This document shows, piece after piece, positions 1-9,246 of a stretch of 64,000 nucleotides of DNA. Made by a program: the position numbers and the translations under genes. Numbering within the stretch: position 1 is the stretch's first letter; every line of letters starts with the position of its first letter. The DNA comes from Novipirellula artificiosorum (GTDB lineage: Bacteria; Planctomycetota; Planctomycetia; Pirellulales; Pirellulaceae): assembly GCF_007860135.1 (NCBI RefSeq), contig NZ_SJPV01000004.1:372001-436000 (forward strand). The letters run 5' to 3'. The notes beneath the pieces are model-generated. The model had not been told where the DNA came from and ran no database searches. It saw only the letters and a program-made list of their open reading frames with translations.

Positions 1-248
1 GCCGACCAGATCAAGCAAACGCTCGTCATCACGATCCGAGGTCCAAACCGATCCGCAAGTTTGCCACTGGGAACCTGAAAAAGTGCGTAGCCCAGTGCAA
101 ACGCGGACATCACCCAACCCATCTGCTGATCACTAAACCCGAGATCGGCCGCCATGTCTCCCTTGGCAGCCGAAATACAAGCACGGTCAACCCACATCAA
201 GACCGAGAGAAGAAACGCGCCGAGAATCAATAGGATGCGAATGGGCAT
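1..248 (-). CDS. MFS transporter, N-terminal fragment (cut by window edge)
   Basis: Reading the minus strand from the ATG at 248 gives 82 residues that run off the left edge. They begin with a hydrophobic helix, then DRACISAAKGDMAADLGFS and, after a second helix, the loop motif GKLADRFGPR, which is the MFS signature between helices 2 and 3. The DRxxIS and FSDQQMGW patterns resemble the anion:cation symporter (hexuronate/glucarate, ExuT/GudP-like) subfamily, so a sugar-acid permease in the inner membrane is the likely role; the substrate is inferred only. The frame is open upstream for about 20 codons to a TAA but offers no better ATG. No clear ribosome-binding site is visible. Confidence 0.8.
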   Translation of the reverse strand, partial: MPIRILLILGAFLLSVLMWVDRACISAAKGDMAADLGFSDQQMGWVMSAFALGYALFQVPSGKLADRFGPRIVMTSVCLIWS

Positions 249-937
249 AACGAATCGACTAACCAGAGCAATAGAAACGAAAAAGATCAGACCACCGAGC
301 CATGGTTATAGCACAACTTTTTACCTAGCAGGGCGGTGACTTTCTGGCCTCGAACCGTGAGACTAAGAACCTGTCCGGAAAGGGGTCTGACCCTCTCTTG
401 GTCTGAGCGTATCGATAGCAATTCCATTGGAAAACAACGAGTTTTTGAGCAATCGAAACGTCGGTCGACAAAGGGTCAGACCCCTTTTCGGATAGGTTCT
501 AAACGCAGGATGGCGTGACACCATTGGGTCCGCCATCAGCCAGCGTCACTCGCTGGTAAAGGCCACCTGACAAAGGAAACGAGACGCGCTTTGTGAACGC
601 TGAGTGCCAGAGCAGCATGTCGCGACGGCCCTTCCATCCTGTCACGCACTTGCCATACAAATTTGAATACGGATCTTTACAACCCCATTGATGCTGCCTT
701 CAACTTTGCCGCCTTTAAGTGTGCTCTGCCCTTATCGCTTCTCACTTCTTCGCTCAAGAATCAGGTCTTGCCGTTTTTGCGGGGGGACCTCACCGTTCGG
801 GGGGGAGTCGTCGTTCGGGTTTGCTTGACCATTGGGGGGCACGAGTTAGAGTAGGAGTTGTGCTTGCATTCTACGAATCGACGACCTCAACAAGTTCTGC
901 CATCCAGGGCAGGACTCCCGCCTGGACCCCCAATCGC
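249..937. other. Intergenic spacer between divergent genes
   Basis: About 690 bases without a convincing gene, separating the leftward transporter from the rightward giant gene, so promoters for both should lie here. It holds the inverted REP-like pair at 366-500 and a perfect small hairpin at 540-556 (CCAGCG stem, 5-base loop). Short open frames cover the area, and the frame of the giant protein stays open back to 719, but the residues before 938 lack any leader character and are read as untranslated. Confidence 0.6.
366..500. repeat. Inverted pair of REP-like 29-bp repeats
   Basis: The 29 bases at 366-394 and the 29 bases at 472-500 are reverse complements of one another with only two mismatches, separated by 77 bases. 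Each arm contains the core GGGGTCTGACCC, itself almost palindromic. The arrangement of two inverted, self-complementary short units (a REPIN-like pair) is typical of elements mobilised by REP-associated tyrosine transposases (IS200-like Y1 enzymes). No such transposase is in this window and I saw no third copy here. Confidence 0.75.
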
Positions 938-3900
938 ATGCCTGCTTTGAAAAACCTGCTCTGTCTGGTCTTGTTCCTGACGTTTTTGCTCGTCTTCGCG
1001 GACCGAGAAGCTCGTGCTCAGGACGCTGCCGCCCAGGACGCTACCGCGGAGGACGCTACGACGGAGGAAGCTACCGCGGAGGAGGCTGCGGCGGAGGAGG
1101 AGGAGGCTCCGGTGGCCAACCCGCCGATCGAACTGACAGGGAATTGGAATCGACTGGTCCATCCCGAGGTTGCCGATGAACTCGGCCTCGATGACCAGCA
1201 GCGAGCGCAGATTCAGTCACTTTTGTCCCAACGGTCCGAGAGCTCCGCCTCGCCAGAAGTCGAGGACAAAGCGCAAAGGATCCGCGAGATCGAGCAGCAG
1301 ATCCGCGACGTCCTGACTGCCGACCAATGGACCCTGTTCTCCGATCGCGGCGAGACCAAGGATTTGCGGTTCCAGTTCCGCGAACAACCTTGGGGAGATG
1401 TTTTGCAGTGGTTTGCCAGTCAGCAAGGGCTGACCTTGGTCATGAATCAGGTTCCACCGGGTCATTTCACTTACACCGACACACGTTCTTACAGCGCCGC
1501 TGAAGCGATCGATTTGCTCAATAGCGTTCTGCTGACACGCGGCTTCACGCTGGTTCGGCGCGAAAAAATGTTGACGGTCTTACAACTCTCCAATTCCATT
1601 CCCATCGAATTGGTACCGCGTGTCAGGCTTGAAGAGTTGCCGAGCCGAGGCAAGTTCGAGTTGATCAGCATGCTGTTTTCGCTTGGCAACCGTCCGGTGG
1701 ATGCGGTGATGAAGGAAGTCCAACCCTATTTGGGTTCTTTCGGCCGCGCGATACCGCTTCCCCAAAGCAGGCAGTTGCTTGTTGTCGAAACCGCCGGCAA
1801 GATGGAAACCATCAACGTCTTGATCAATACAGTTTCCGAACCGCAAAAGCCCGAACGCCCCAAGACACCAGAAAAGCCACCCGCGCCGGTCTTCGCTGCC
1901 TACGCCTTGGGAGACCTCGATCCCGCTGTGGTGCTGCAGACGGTTAAGGAACTGATCGGCAGCGATCGCATTGCCGTTGATGAAAAGACACAGTTGTTAA
2001 CCGCCTACTTGACGCCAGGTCAGCAAACGGCTGTTCAATCCACCATCGAGAAAATGCAGGCCCATGTGGAGGAAGCGCCGGCGAATGTCTCCGTTGCCTA
2101 TCCTCTACGCAGTACTGGCGAAGAAGACGCGATTCGAGAACAGGTGACCGCGATCGCGCCTCGCGCCACCGTCAGTATCGACAAAAAGGCTGCCCGAGTC
2201 TTGATCACTGCCGCACCGGAGGATCAGCAACGGTTAGCCACCGCATTTTCAGCCATGGGTATTTCAGCGTTGGACTCCGAAATGCTCGTCAAAGCATTTC
2301 AAGTCGGCACGAAACAGTCTCGGACCATTTCCACTGCGCTTGAAGAAATGATCCCTTCGGCGCAAGTGGTCGGCAATAGTGAATTCGGGACGGTCGTCGT
2401 CCGCGGGAGTGAAGTCGACATCGCGTTGGCGGAAAAGGTGATCGAGCGATGGCGAGGCACGGATCTGGACAGCGGCACCGCACTGCATGCGTTCGAGTTA
2501 CCACGCCCCGCCACCACCGCGTGGCTGACCACGGTCGCGAAGGTTGTGCCCCAGGCGCAAATTTGGCTCGACAACGACGCGAGGCAATTGATCTTGCTGG
2601 GCAGCGCCGATGAAAAGACCCGACTCGAAAACATGTTGCCCCAATTGCTCACCGCGCTGCCTGCACCGCCCGATCGCGTGCTCAAGACGTACCCCTTGTC
2701 GGCAACGGAACTGGAACAGTGGAAACAATTTCAATCCGTTTTGACCGCGCAATTGCCGGAAGTACGGCCGATTCTTCGCGAAGCAAGCGAAGACGGATCC
2801 TCTGAATTGGTGGTTTGGGCAACCGAGGACCACCAGACTCGCTTTGCCGAGTTGATCAACCAAGTCAAACAATCGACCCCGGAAGCGGAGTTGAAATGGC
2901 CGAAGGTATTTGACCTTGAAAAACGCGACCCAAGTTTGTTCAGCGAGTTGTTGAAGACTCGATTCCCAGGCGTACGCGTCTCGATCGATCCAGCGTCCAA
3001 GCAAATGACCGTCTGGGCCGAACCGGAAACACTTACGAAGGTCGGTGAACTGTTGGCCCAGATTTCGGACCAATTGCCGGTCGAGCCCGATCTGGTTCTG
3101 AAGAACTATCGCGTGGAAGGCCGAACGCCCGCGGAACTTCAAACATTGCTCGCTCCCGTGATCGCGTCAGTGAAGTCGTCGCAAAGCCGCGGCTCGTTTC
3201 AACCGATCGGCACGACCACGGTTGATGTGGCGACAGGCCGGTTGATGATCATGGCAACCGAGCAAGCTCATCAGGAACTTGATTTTTTTATCCAAGAGCT
3301 TGGGAAGCCGCTTCCCGCCGACCAAGAGTTGATCCTGCTCGCCTACAGCCTCGACGAAGCTCAACCGAGCGATGTCAAGGCATTGATCGACCAAGCCGTC
3401 GATGGTGTCACCGTGATCGCCGACGACCGACGAGGGCAATTGGTGGTGACGGCGACGTTGTCAAAACATGGCCGCATCAAGACACTCATCAGCGAAGTCG
3501 ATCGGCCGGCGTCAAAGTACGCCAGTGAAGAGATTCGCGCTTACGAGCTAACCGATCTGCAGGCCTCGTCCGTTTTAAAGACGCTTCAGTCGATGTGGCC
3601 GAACATGAGTTTGAGCGCCGATGCGAGGAGCAATCGGATCGTTGCCTCTGGAAATGCCGAGGACCACGAAGCGTTCGGGATGTCAATCGAGCGTCTGAAT
3701 ATGGCTCCCTCAGGCGAAGAAATGCGAGTGCAAACTTACGACGTGCCAATGGGCGATTTGCGGACGCTGCCCACCGTCCTCAATCAAATTGCTCCGCAAG
3801 CGATCATCAGCACCGATGCAATCAATCGAGCCATTGTCGTATGGGCTAGCGACGAACAACATCAACGAATTGGTGCGGCCATCGAACAGTTGGGCCAGAC

Positions 3901-6900
3901 CGCCGAGGGGCGTCGAGAGATTGAGATCTACGAAGTTGCACCCGAAAAAGCCAATATCTTGAGGTACGTTGTGACGTCGCTTTTCCCCACCTCCGCGGTC
4001 GGCGTCGACGTAACCAGCGGGCAGTTGACGGTGCTTGCCTCGAAGGAGATGCAGGAAAAGATCGCGGAGGTATTGGCAAAAACGAATAAGGCAAACGAAG
4101 AGGGCTCGAAACTCGAACCTCGACTGTACGACACGACCGAGTCGATTCGCACCGCATTTACGAGCGTTCTGAAGACAACGCTGCCCAATGCGACGGTCAT
4201 CACCACCGGTTCGACCGACCCAAACAAGCTGATGATTCTGGCATCACCCGAAGATCATGAACGGGCCGTGAAACTACTTGAAAAATTGTCCGCCGAAACG
4301 GGACCACCGCCTGAAAGCCGAGTCCAAGCCTATGAACTCAGTAACACAGAGCCGACCTCGTTCCAAACCTTGTTGGCAGAGCGACACCCCCAAGCCAAGA
4401 TTCTCGGGGGAGCAGGCACAAACCGATTGGTGATCGCAGCGACGGAAGACGACCACGCTGCGATTACCAAGACGATGAACGAGTTGGAACTTGCCTTTGG
4501 TGAAGCCGGGCAGCGAGATTTGCGAGTCTACCAAATTCGTGACGATTTGACTCAGCAGGCAGTCACCGGCGCCACCACCGAGGTGCCTCGTGCACGCTTG
4601 TTGCCCAGTAACGATCCGGAACGCATTGTTTTGTTGGCTTCCCCTACCGAACATGCAAAATACGAGAAGTGGCTCACGCAGTTACAGGAACAAGTGCCGG
4701 AGCCTGCGCCAACCACATCGGAAGTCTATCCGCTTGAATACGGTGATCCGACTGGAGCGGTTCGTGTATTGCAAACGTTGTTGCCCAAGGTGGTTTTTGC
4801 AGCGGATGTGCGTGGGAAATCGGTTGCAGCGACGGCAACAGCCGAGGATCACGAGACGATCCAAGCCTTTGTCAAGCAGTACGATGATCGCCAAATGGAT
4901 GACGCCGAGACCAAAGTCTTTGTGCTCGGAGAGGCGGATGCCACGGCACTTTCCCAAGCGGTCACGCAAATGGCTCCGACCGCAATGGTGACTCCCGACC
5001 GACGAACCAACCGCTTGATCGTGACGGCGCCAAAGGACGTCCTGATCAAAGTGACCGAAGCCATCGAAAGCATGGATTCGGACCCCGACAATCAAAAGAC
5101 CACGAAAAGCTACGAATTGGACGACGGCAATACCTACTCACTCAGCCCGGCACTACAAACCTCGTTCCCGCGTGCGACGATCTCGGCCGACTACACGAAC
5201 AACCGTTTGATCGTTTCGGCATCGGAAGAGGAACATGTCGAGATCGCAAAGTTGTTCGAATCGTTGAATTCGGGGGGCGACAAAGTTACACGCAGCTACG
5301 CTCTGAAGACTGGCAGTGCAACCTCCTTGCGTTACGTTTTGCAAGAATCGTTTCCGAAGGCGACCATTGTCGGTGATTACACCAGCAATAGCTTGGTCGT
5401 CTCGGCGACCGAGGAGGTTCAAGAACAAATCGCCGATTTTGTTGACTCCATGAATGTTGGCGGTGAGAAGACGACAAAGAACTATCAACTCAATTCAGGT
5501 AACGCCACTGCACTTAGCTATGCCGTGCGTGCCAGTTTTCCGAAGGCAACCATCTCACCCGATTCGGTCAGCAATAGCTTGATTGTTTCTGCGAATGAAG
5601 AGGACCACGCTCAGATAGCGCAAGTGGTCGAAGAGATGAACGCGGATGGAAAAAAGATCACCAAGAACTATACCTTGGACACCGGCAATGCCTACACGAT
5701 GCGGTATGCCGTGCAGGCAAGCTTCCCCAAAGCGTTAGTCGGTGCCGATTCGGCCAGTAACAGCTTAATCGTGGCAGCAACGGAAGAGGAACATGTGGAA
5801 ATCGCCGAACTGGTCAAGTCGATCAACTCGGAAGGCAAAAAGATCACGAAGAACTATGCCTTAGACTCCGGCAATGCCACCACGATGCGATATGCGGTGC
5901 AGGCAAGTTTCCCCAAAGCCTTGGTCGGCTCCGATTCAGCCAGCAACAGCTTGATTGTGGCAGCAACGGAAGAGGAACATGTGGAAATCGCCGAACTGGT
6001 CAAGTCGATCAACTCGGAAGGCAAAAAGATCACGAAGAACTATGCCTTGGACTCCGGCAACGCCAGTACCATGCGATTGGCGGTACAGGCAAGTTTCCCC
6101 AAAGCCTTGGTCGGTGCCGATTCAGCCAGCAACAGCTTGATTGTGGCAGCAACGGAAGAGGAACATGTGGAAATCGCCGAACTGGTCAAGTCGATCAACT
6201 CCGAAGGCAAAAGGATCACCAAGAACTATGCCTTGGACTCTGGCAGAGCCAGCACCATGCGATTGGCGGTGCAAGCGAGTTTTCCCAAAACGTTAGTCGG
6301 TTCGGATTCGGACAGCAACAGCTTGATTGTTTCGGCAACCGAAGAGGAACATGCGGAGATCGCCGAGCTCGTCAAGTCGATCAACTCCGAAGCTAAAAAG
6401 ATCACCAAGAGCTATCCCTTAGACACCGGCAAAGCCAGTACCATGCGTTTAGCGGTGCAAGCAAGTTTTCCCAAAACGTTGGTCGGTTCGGATTCAGAGA
6501 GCAACAGCTTGATCGTTTCCGCGACCGAAGAGGAACATGCGGAGATCGCCGAACTCGTCAAGTCGATCAACTCCGAAGGCAAGCGGATCACTAAGAACTA
6601 TGCCTTAGAAACCGGCAGAGCCAGTACCATGCGAGTGGCGGTGCAAGCGAGTTTTCCCAAAACGTTGATCGGCTCGGATTCAGACAGCAACAGCTTGATC
6701 GTTTCCGCGACCGAAGAGGAACATGCGGAAATCGCTGAACTGGTCAAGTCGATCAACTCCGAGGGGCAAAGAATCACCAAGAGCTATCCGCTCGACAGCG
6801 GCAGCGCGGCGTCCATGCGATCGGCCGTGCAAGCCAGCTTTCCGCAGTCGACGATCTCCGCTGACTCGGTGAGCAACAGTTTGATTGTTTCGGCCACGGA

Positions 6901-8878
6901 TCAGGATCATACGCAGATCGAAGCGTTTGTGAACGAATTGAATATGGGAGAATCAAAAACGACCCAAAGCTACGTCCTCGAAAACGGCAACGCCGCGACC
7001 TTGCGACTCGCCCTTCAGCCGACGTTTCCGCAGGCGACGATCGGGGCCGACACGGTCAACGACAGTTTGATCGTATCCGCGACCGTAGAAGAACATGCGG
7101 AGATCGCTGCATTGGTCAATCAGATCAATGAATCGCCCGCTCGATCGGCTGCCATGGAGGCCTATCCGTTGTCAAAGGCAAGTCCCGAAGCCGTGGTCGA
7201 CACGCTGGAGCAGGCCTTCGGGCGGCGAACCAACGTGGGCGTAAGCGCCGATGAGGAAAGCGGGACCGTGTTTGTCCTGGGGTTGCCGCGCGAACAGGAA
7301 ATTGCCAAGCAGTTGATCGAGCAGATGGATCGGATCGACCCGCTCACACGTGATCGACGGTTGAAGGCCTTTTCGCTGGCAGGGATCGATGGTGACGAAG
7401 TCGCCGACGCGGTTCAAAGTTTGTTCGTTGACGCGAGACCGGAGGTCGAAGTGCGATACGATTATTTCAACGAGCAACTTGTGGTGATTGCGACGGATCC
7501 GCAATTGTTGTTGGTTGAAGAAACCTTGATGCAATTCGATCCACCGGAACGAGAGCTCGGTATTTTTCCGCTCACAGAAAATGACCCCAATTCCGTTCGG
7601 GATGCCATCAACGCACTATTTGCGGATGTGCCGCTTAACGACACACCGACCATTACCGTGGACGACGATCGTCAACATTTGCTGATTCGAGCAACGTCGC
7701 AGCAGCTTGATGAAGTACGCTCGCTACTTGGCCGGCTCGGTGAAACCGTGCAGATGGAGCAGAGTGGTGACCCTGGGGCAGTTCGAACCTTCAACACGAA
7801 TTCACGCGTTCGTACGATTACCGTAGGACGTGATTCCGAGTCGTTGTTAAAACAGTTGCAACAGGTATGGCCGAGTCTTCGTCGCAATCCGCTTCGTGTG
7901 ATTCGCTCCGACGAGCAACCCGGCGCGAAGTCGCAGCCAAGGGAATTGCCGATCGAGCAGGCCGACGCAAGTCAGGAGGTCGAACCCGCCGTGACCCTCG
8001 TCGCGATGCAAGATCCGGATCCAGCACCGCAGCCGTCGCAATCGGAAACCGACTTTCCGACGGAAGACGCGCTTCCTGAGGATCCCGCGGTTTTGATCCT
8101 TCCCGGCGACGGCCAGTGGATTATCGCATCCGAAGATACCGCGGCGCTGGAAGTGCTGGCCAAGTTGATGGAGGTAGCCGTTGCTCCACCCATCACCCCT
8201 GTGGCCGAGAGTGGGAATTTGTCGGTTTATGTCTTACAGCATGGGAACGCGGAAGATCTCGAGGATTTGCTTTCCGATCTGTTTCGCCAGAGCCGCACTT
8301 CGAGCAGTCGAACTCGATACACTTCGGTCGGCTCCGAGACTCGGATTGTCGCCGACACACGAATCAACGCATTGGTTGTGCAAGGATCGCGGGCCGACCG
8401 TGGAGTGATCGAAGACTTGTTGGCCGTCCTGGATTCGCCCGAGTTTATTGACTCGCTTCAATTGGCAACGCCGCAGTTGATCGCGGTGCAGAACACCGAC
8501 GCCGGGCGCGTCGAAACGTTGCTACGCACGGTGTACAGCAGTCAACTGACTCGCGGGCGCAACCGGCCCCAAATTGAGATCCCCGAGGGGGTTTCTCAAG
8601 AAGTCGCATCGATGCTCGAGCAAATCAATGCCGAGACATCGGGGCCGCTATTGACCCTAAGTGTCGACCAAGTCAGCAATTCGATCGTGATGCGGGCGCC
8701 GCCGGAGTTATCGGAGGAAATCCGAGGCTTTGTCGAGCAGGTGGATCTGCAAGCGATTGACAATCGAGCGGGAAAGATGCGAATCATCCGTCTGCAGGGG
8801 ACAAACGCGGACCAAATCGAGCGGGCGATCGAGCTCATGAGAGGAGGACGCACGTACAGTTATCGTCGGGGTCGCTAA
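938..8878 (+). CDS. Giant secreted secretin-N-domain repeat protein
   Basis: A 2,646-residue exported protein at the head of the type II secretion-like locus. The ATG at 938 is chosen because it is followed at once by a signal peptide ending ADREARA; the frame is open further upstream without leader character. After an Ala/Glu-rich linker come a short helical region, a secretin N0-like module (about residues 145-215) and then roughly 33 modules of 60-80 residues of the Secretin_N type, each with a Y-x-L start, a mid SADSxSNSLIVSAT-like strand and a closing amphipathic helix. Residues 1389-2070 are eleven units of exactly 62 residues. It ends shortly after the last module, at a basic tail (YSYRRGR), with no Secretin (PF00263) barrel domain. 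A periplasmic scaffold or adhesive fibre partner of the pseudopilus is my inference; the family likeness is secure, the function is not. Confidence 0.85.
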   Translation: MPALKNLLCLVLFLTFLLVFADREARAQDAAAQDATAEDATTEEATAEEAAAEEEEAPVANPPIELTGNWNRLVHPEVADELGLDDQQRAQIQSLLSQRSESSASPEVEDKAQRIREIEQQIRDVLTADQWTLFSDRGETKDLRFQFREQPWGDVLQWFASQQGLTLVMNQVPPGHFTYTDTRSYSAAEAIDLLNSVLLTRGFTLVRREKMLTVLQLSNSIPIELVPRVRLEELPSRGKFELISMLFSLGNRPVDAVMKEVQPYLGSFGRAIPLPQSRQLLVVETAGKMETINVLINTVSEPQKPERPKTPEKPPAPVFAAYALGDLDPAVVLQTVKELIGSDRIAVDEKTQLLTAYLTPGQQTAVQSTIEKMQAHVEEAPANVSVAYPLRSTGEEDAIREQVTAIAPRATVSIDKKAARVLITAAPEDQQRLATAFSAMGISALDSEMLVKAFQVGTKQSRTISTALEEMIPSAQVVGNSEFGTVVVRGSEVDIALAEKVIERWRGTDLDSGTALHAFELPRPATTAWLTTVAKVVPQAQIWLDNDARQLILLGSADEKTRLENMLPQLLTALPAPPDRVLKTYPLSATELEQWKQFQSVLTAQLPEVRPILREASEDGSSELVVWATEDHQTRFAELINQVKQSTPEAELKWPKVFDLEKRDPSLFSELLKTRFPGVRVSIDPASKQMTVWAEPETLTKVGELLAQISDQLPVEPDLVLKNYRVEGRTPAELQTLLAPVIASVKSSQSRGSFQPIGTTTVDVATGRLMIMATEQAHQELDFFIQELGKPLPADQELILLAYSLDEAQPSDVKALIDQAVDGVTVIADDRRGQLVVTATLSKHGRIKTLISEVDRPASKYASEEIRAYELTDLQASSVLKTLQSMWPNMSLSADARSNRIVASGNAEDHEAFGMSIERLNMAPSGEEMRVQTYDVPMGDLRTLPTVLNQIAPQAIISTDAINRAIVVWASDEQHQRIGAAIEQLGQTAEGRREIEIYEVAPEKANILRYVVTSLFPTSAVGVDVTSGQLTVLASKEMQEKIAEVLAKTNKANEEGSKLEPRLYDTTESIRTAFTSVLKTTLPNATVITTGSTDPNKLMILASPEDHERAVKLLEKLSAETGPPPESRVQAYELSNTEPTSFQTLLAERHPQAKILGGAGTNRLVIAATEDDHAAITKTMNELELAFGEAGQRDLRVYQIRDDLTQQAVTGATTEVPRARLLPSNDPERIVLLASPTEHAKYEKWLTQLQEQVPEPAPTTSEVYPLEYGDPTGAVRVLQTLLPKVVFAADVRGKSVAATATAEDHETIQAFVKQYDDRQMDDAETKVFVLGEADATALSQAVTQMAPTAMVTPDRRTNRLIVTAPKDVLIKVTEAIESMDSDPDNQKTTKSYELDDGNTYSLSPALQTSFPRATISADYTNNRLIVSASEEEHVEIAKLFESLNSGGDKVTRSYALKTGSATSLRYVLQESFPKATIVGDYTSNSLVVSATEEVQEQIADFVDSMNVGGEKTTKNYQLNSGNATALSYAVRASFPKATISPDSVSNSLIVSANEEDHAQIAQVVEEMNADGKKITKNYTLDTGNAYTMRYAVQASFPKALVGADSASNSLIVAATEEEHVEIAELVKSINSEGKKITKNYALDSGNATTMRYAVQASFPKALVGSDSASNSLIVAATEEEHVEIAELVKSINSEGKKITKNYALDSGNASTMRLAVQASFPKALVGADSASNSLIVAATEEEHVEIAELVKSINSEGKRITKNYALDSGRASTMRLAVQASFPKTLVGSDSDSNSLIVSATEEEHAEIAELVKSINSEAKKITKSYPLDTGKASTMRLAVQASFPKTLVGSDSESNSLIVSATEEEHAEIAELVKSINSEGKRITKNYALETGRASTMRVAVQASFPKTLIGSDSDSNSLIVSATEEEHAEIAELVKSINSEGQRITKSYPLDSGSAASMRSAVQASFPQSTISADSVSNSLIVSATDQDHTQIEAFVNELNMGESKTTQSYVLENGNAATLRLALQPTFPQATIGADTVNDSLIVSATVEEHAEIAALVNQINESPARSAAMEAYPLSKASPEAVVDTLEQAFGRRTNVGVSADEESGTVFVLGLPREQEIAKQLIEQMDRIDPLTRDRRLKAFSLAGIDGDEVADAVQSLFVDARPEVEVRYDYFNEQLVVIATDPQLLLVEETLMQFDPPERELGIFPLTENDPNSVRDAINALFADVPLNDTPTITVDDDRQHLLIRATSQQLDEVRSLLGRLGETVQMEQSGDPGAVRTFNTNSRVRTITVGRDSESLLKQLQQVWPSLRRNPLRVIRSDEQPGAKSQPRELPIEQADASQEVEPAVTLVAMQDPDPAPQPSQSETDFPTEDALPEDPAVLILPGDGQWIIASEDTAALEVLAKLMEVAVAPPITPVAESGNLSVYVLQHGNAEDLEDLLSDLFRQSRTSSSRTRYTSVGSETRIVADTRINALVVQGSRADRGVIEDLLAVLDSPEFIDSLQLATPQLIAVQNTDAGRVETLLRTVYSSQLTRGRNRPQIEIPEGVSQEVASMLEQINAETSGPLLTLSVDQVSNSIVMRAPPELSEEIRGFVEQVDLQAIDNRAGKMRIIRLQGTNADQIERAIELMRGGRTYSYRRGR
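1022..1096 (+). repeat. 15-bp coding repeat, Ala/Glu-rich linker
   Basis: Five tandem 15-base units, each encoding variants of D/E-A-T-A-E, directly after the signal peptide of the giant protein. It gives an acidic low-complexity linker and is a candidate for slippage-driven length variation. Confidence 0.7.
5102..7147 (+). repeat. Eleven 186-bp in-frame tandem repeats
   Basis: Exactly 11 units of 186 bases (62 codons) without indels, 5102 to 7147. Units 4 to 9 (about 5660-6775) are close to identical in DNA and protein, for example the shared strings ASFPK, SNSLIV, EEHVEIAELVKSINSE. Outer units are more divergent. The gradient suggests recent amplification or gene conversion in the centre. 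The units are shorter and more regular than the 60-80-residue modules on both sides. Confidence 0.95.
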
Positions 8879-9246
8879 CGACCCCTGAAGGATCGGTTCA
8901 CCCACAACCACTTGCCAAGTAGATACACTTTGACTCGGAACCAAAGTTCCACTAAGATTCAAGCAGAGAACACCTCCCAAGAAACAGTCGGGTTCCCCTG
9001 ATGGCGCTGTCGTTATCAAGGCCCCGATCCCACCTTAACATAGCCAAGGATGTCGCAGAATTCGCGAGGGCTGAGATGGCGATTGCTGTTGAAATCCCGC
9101 TTTTTGCGACGGAGCTGTGTGCATGTGAGTCGGACATCACCGGTCGTATTTGCCGCGAACCGCTTTAATTGAGCGAGTCCGGGCGACGCGGGTTGCTTCC
9201 GATCTTCAAGTGCGCGGCATGCGGCCAATGAACAGCGACGCTTACC
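8879..9246. other. Intergenic gap before gspE
   Basis: About 370 bases between the giant gene and gspE with no supported gene. It could hold a separate promoter for the gspE-onward operon; no clear -35/-10 pair or terminator hairpin stands out by eye. Confidence 0.5.

Noticed and set aside
2498..3142. 214-codon minus-strand frame inside the giant gene
   Set aside because: Antisense shadow with no motif, inside a continuous coding repeat protein.
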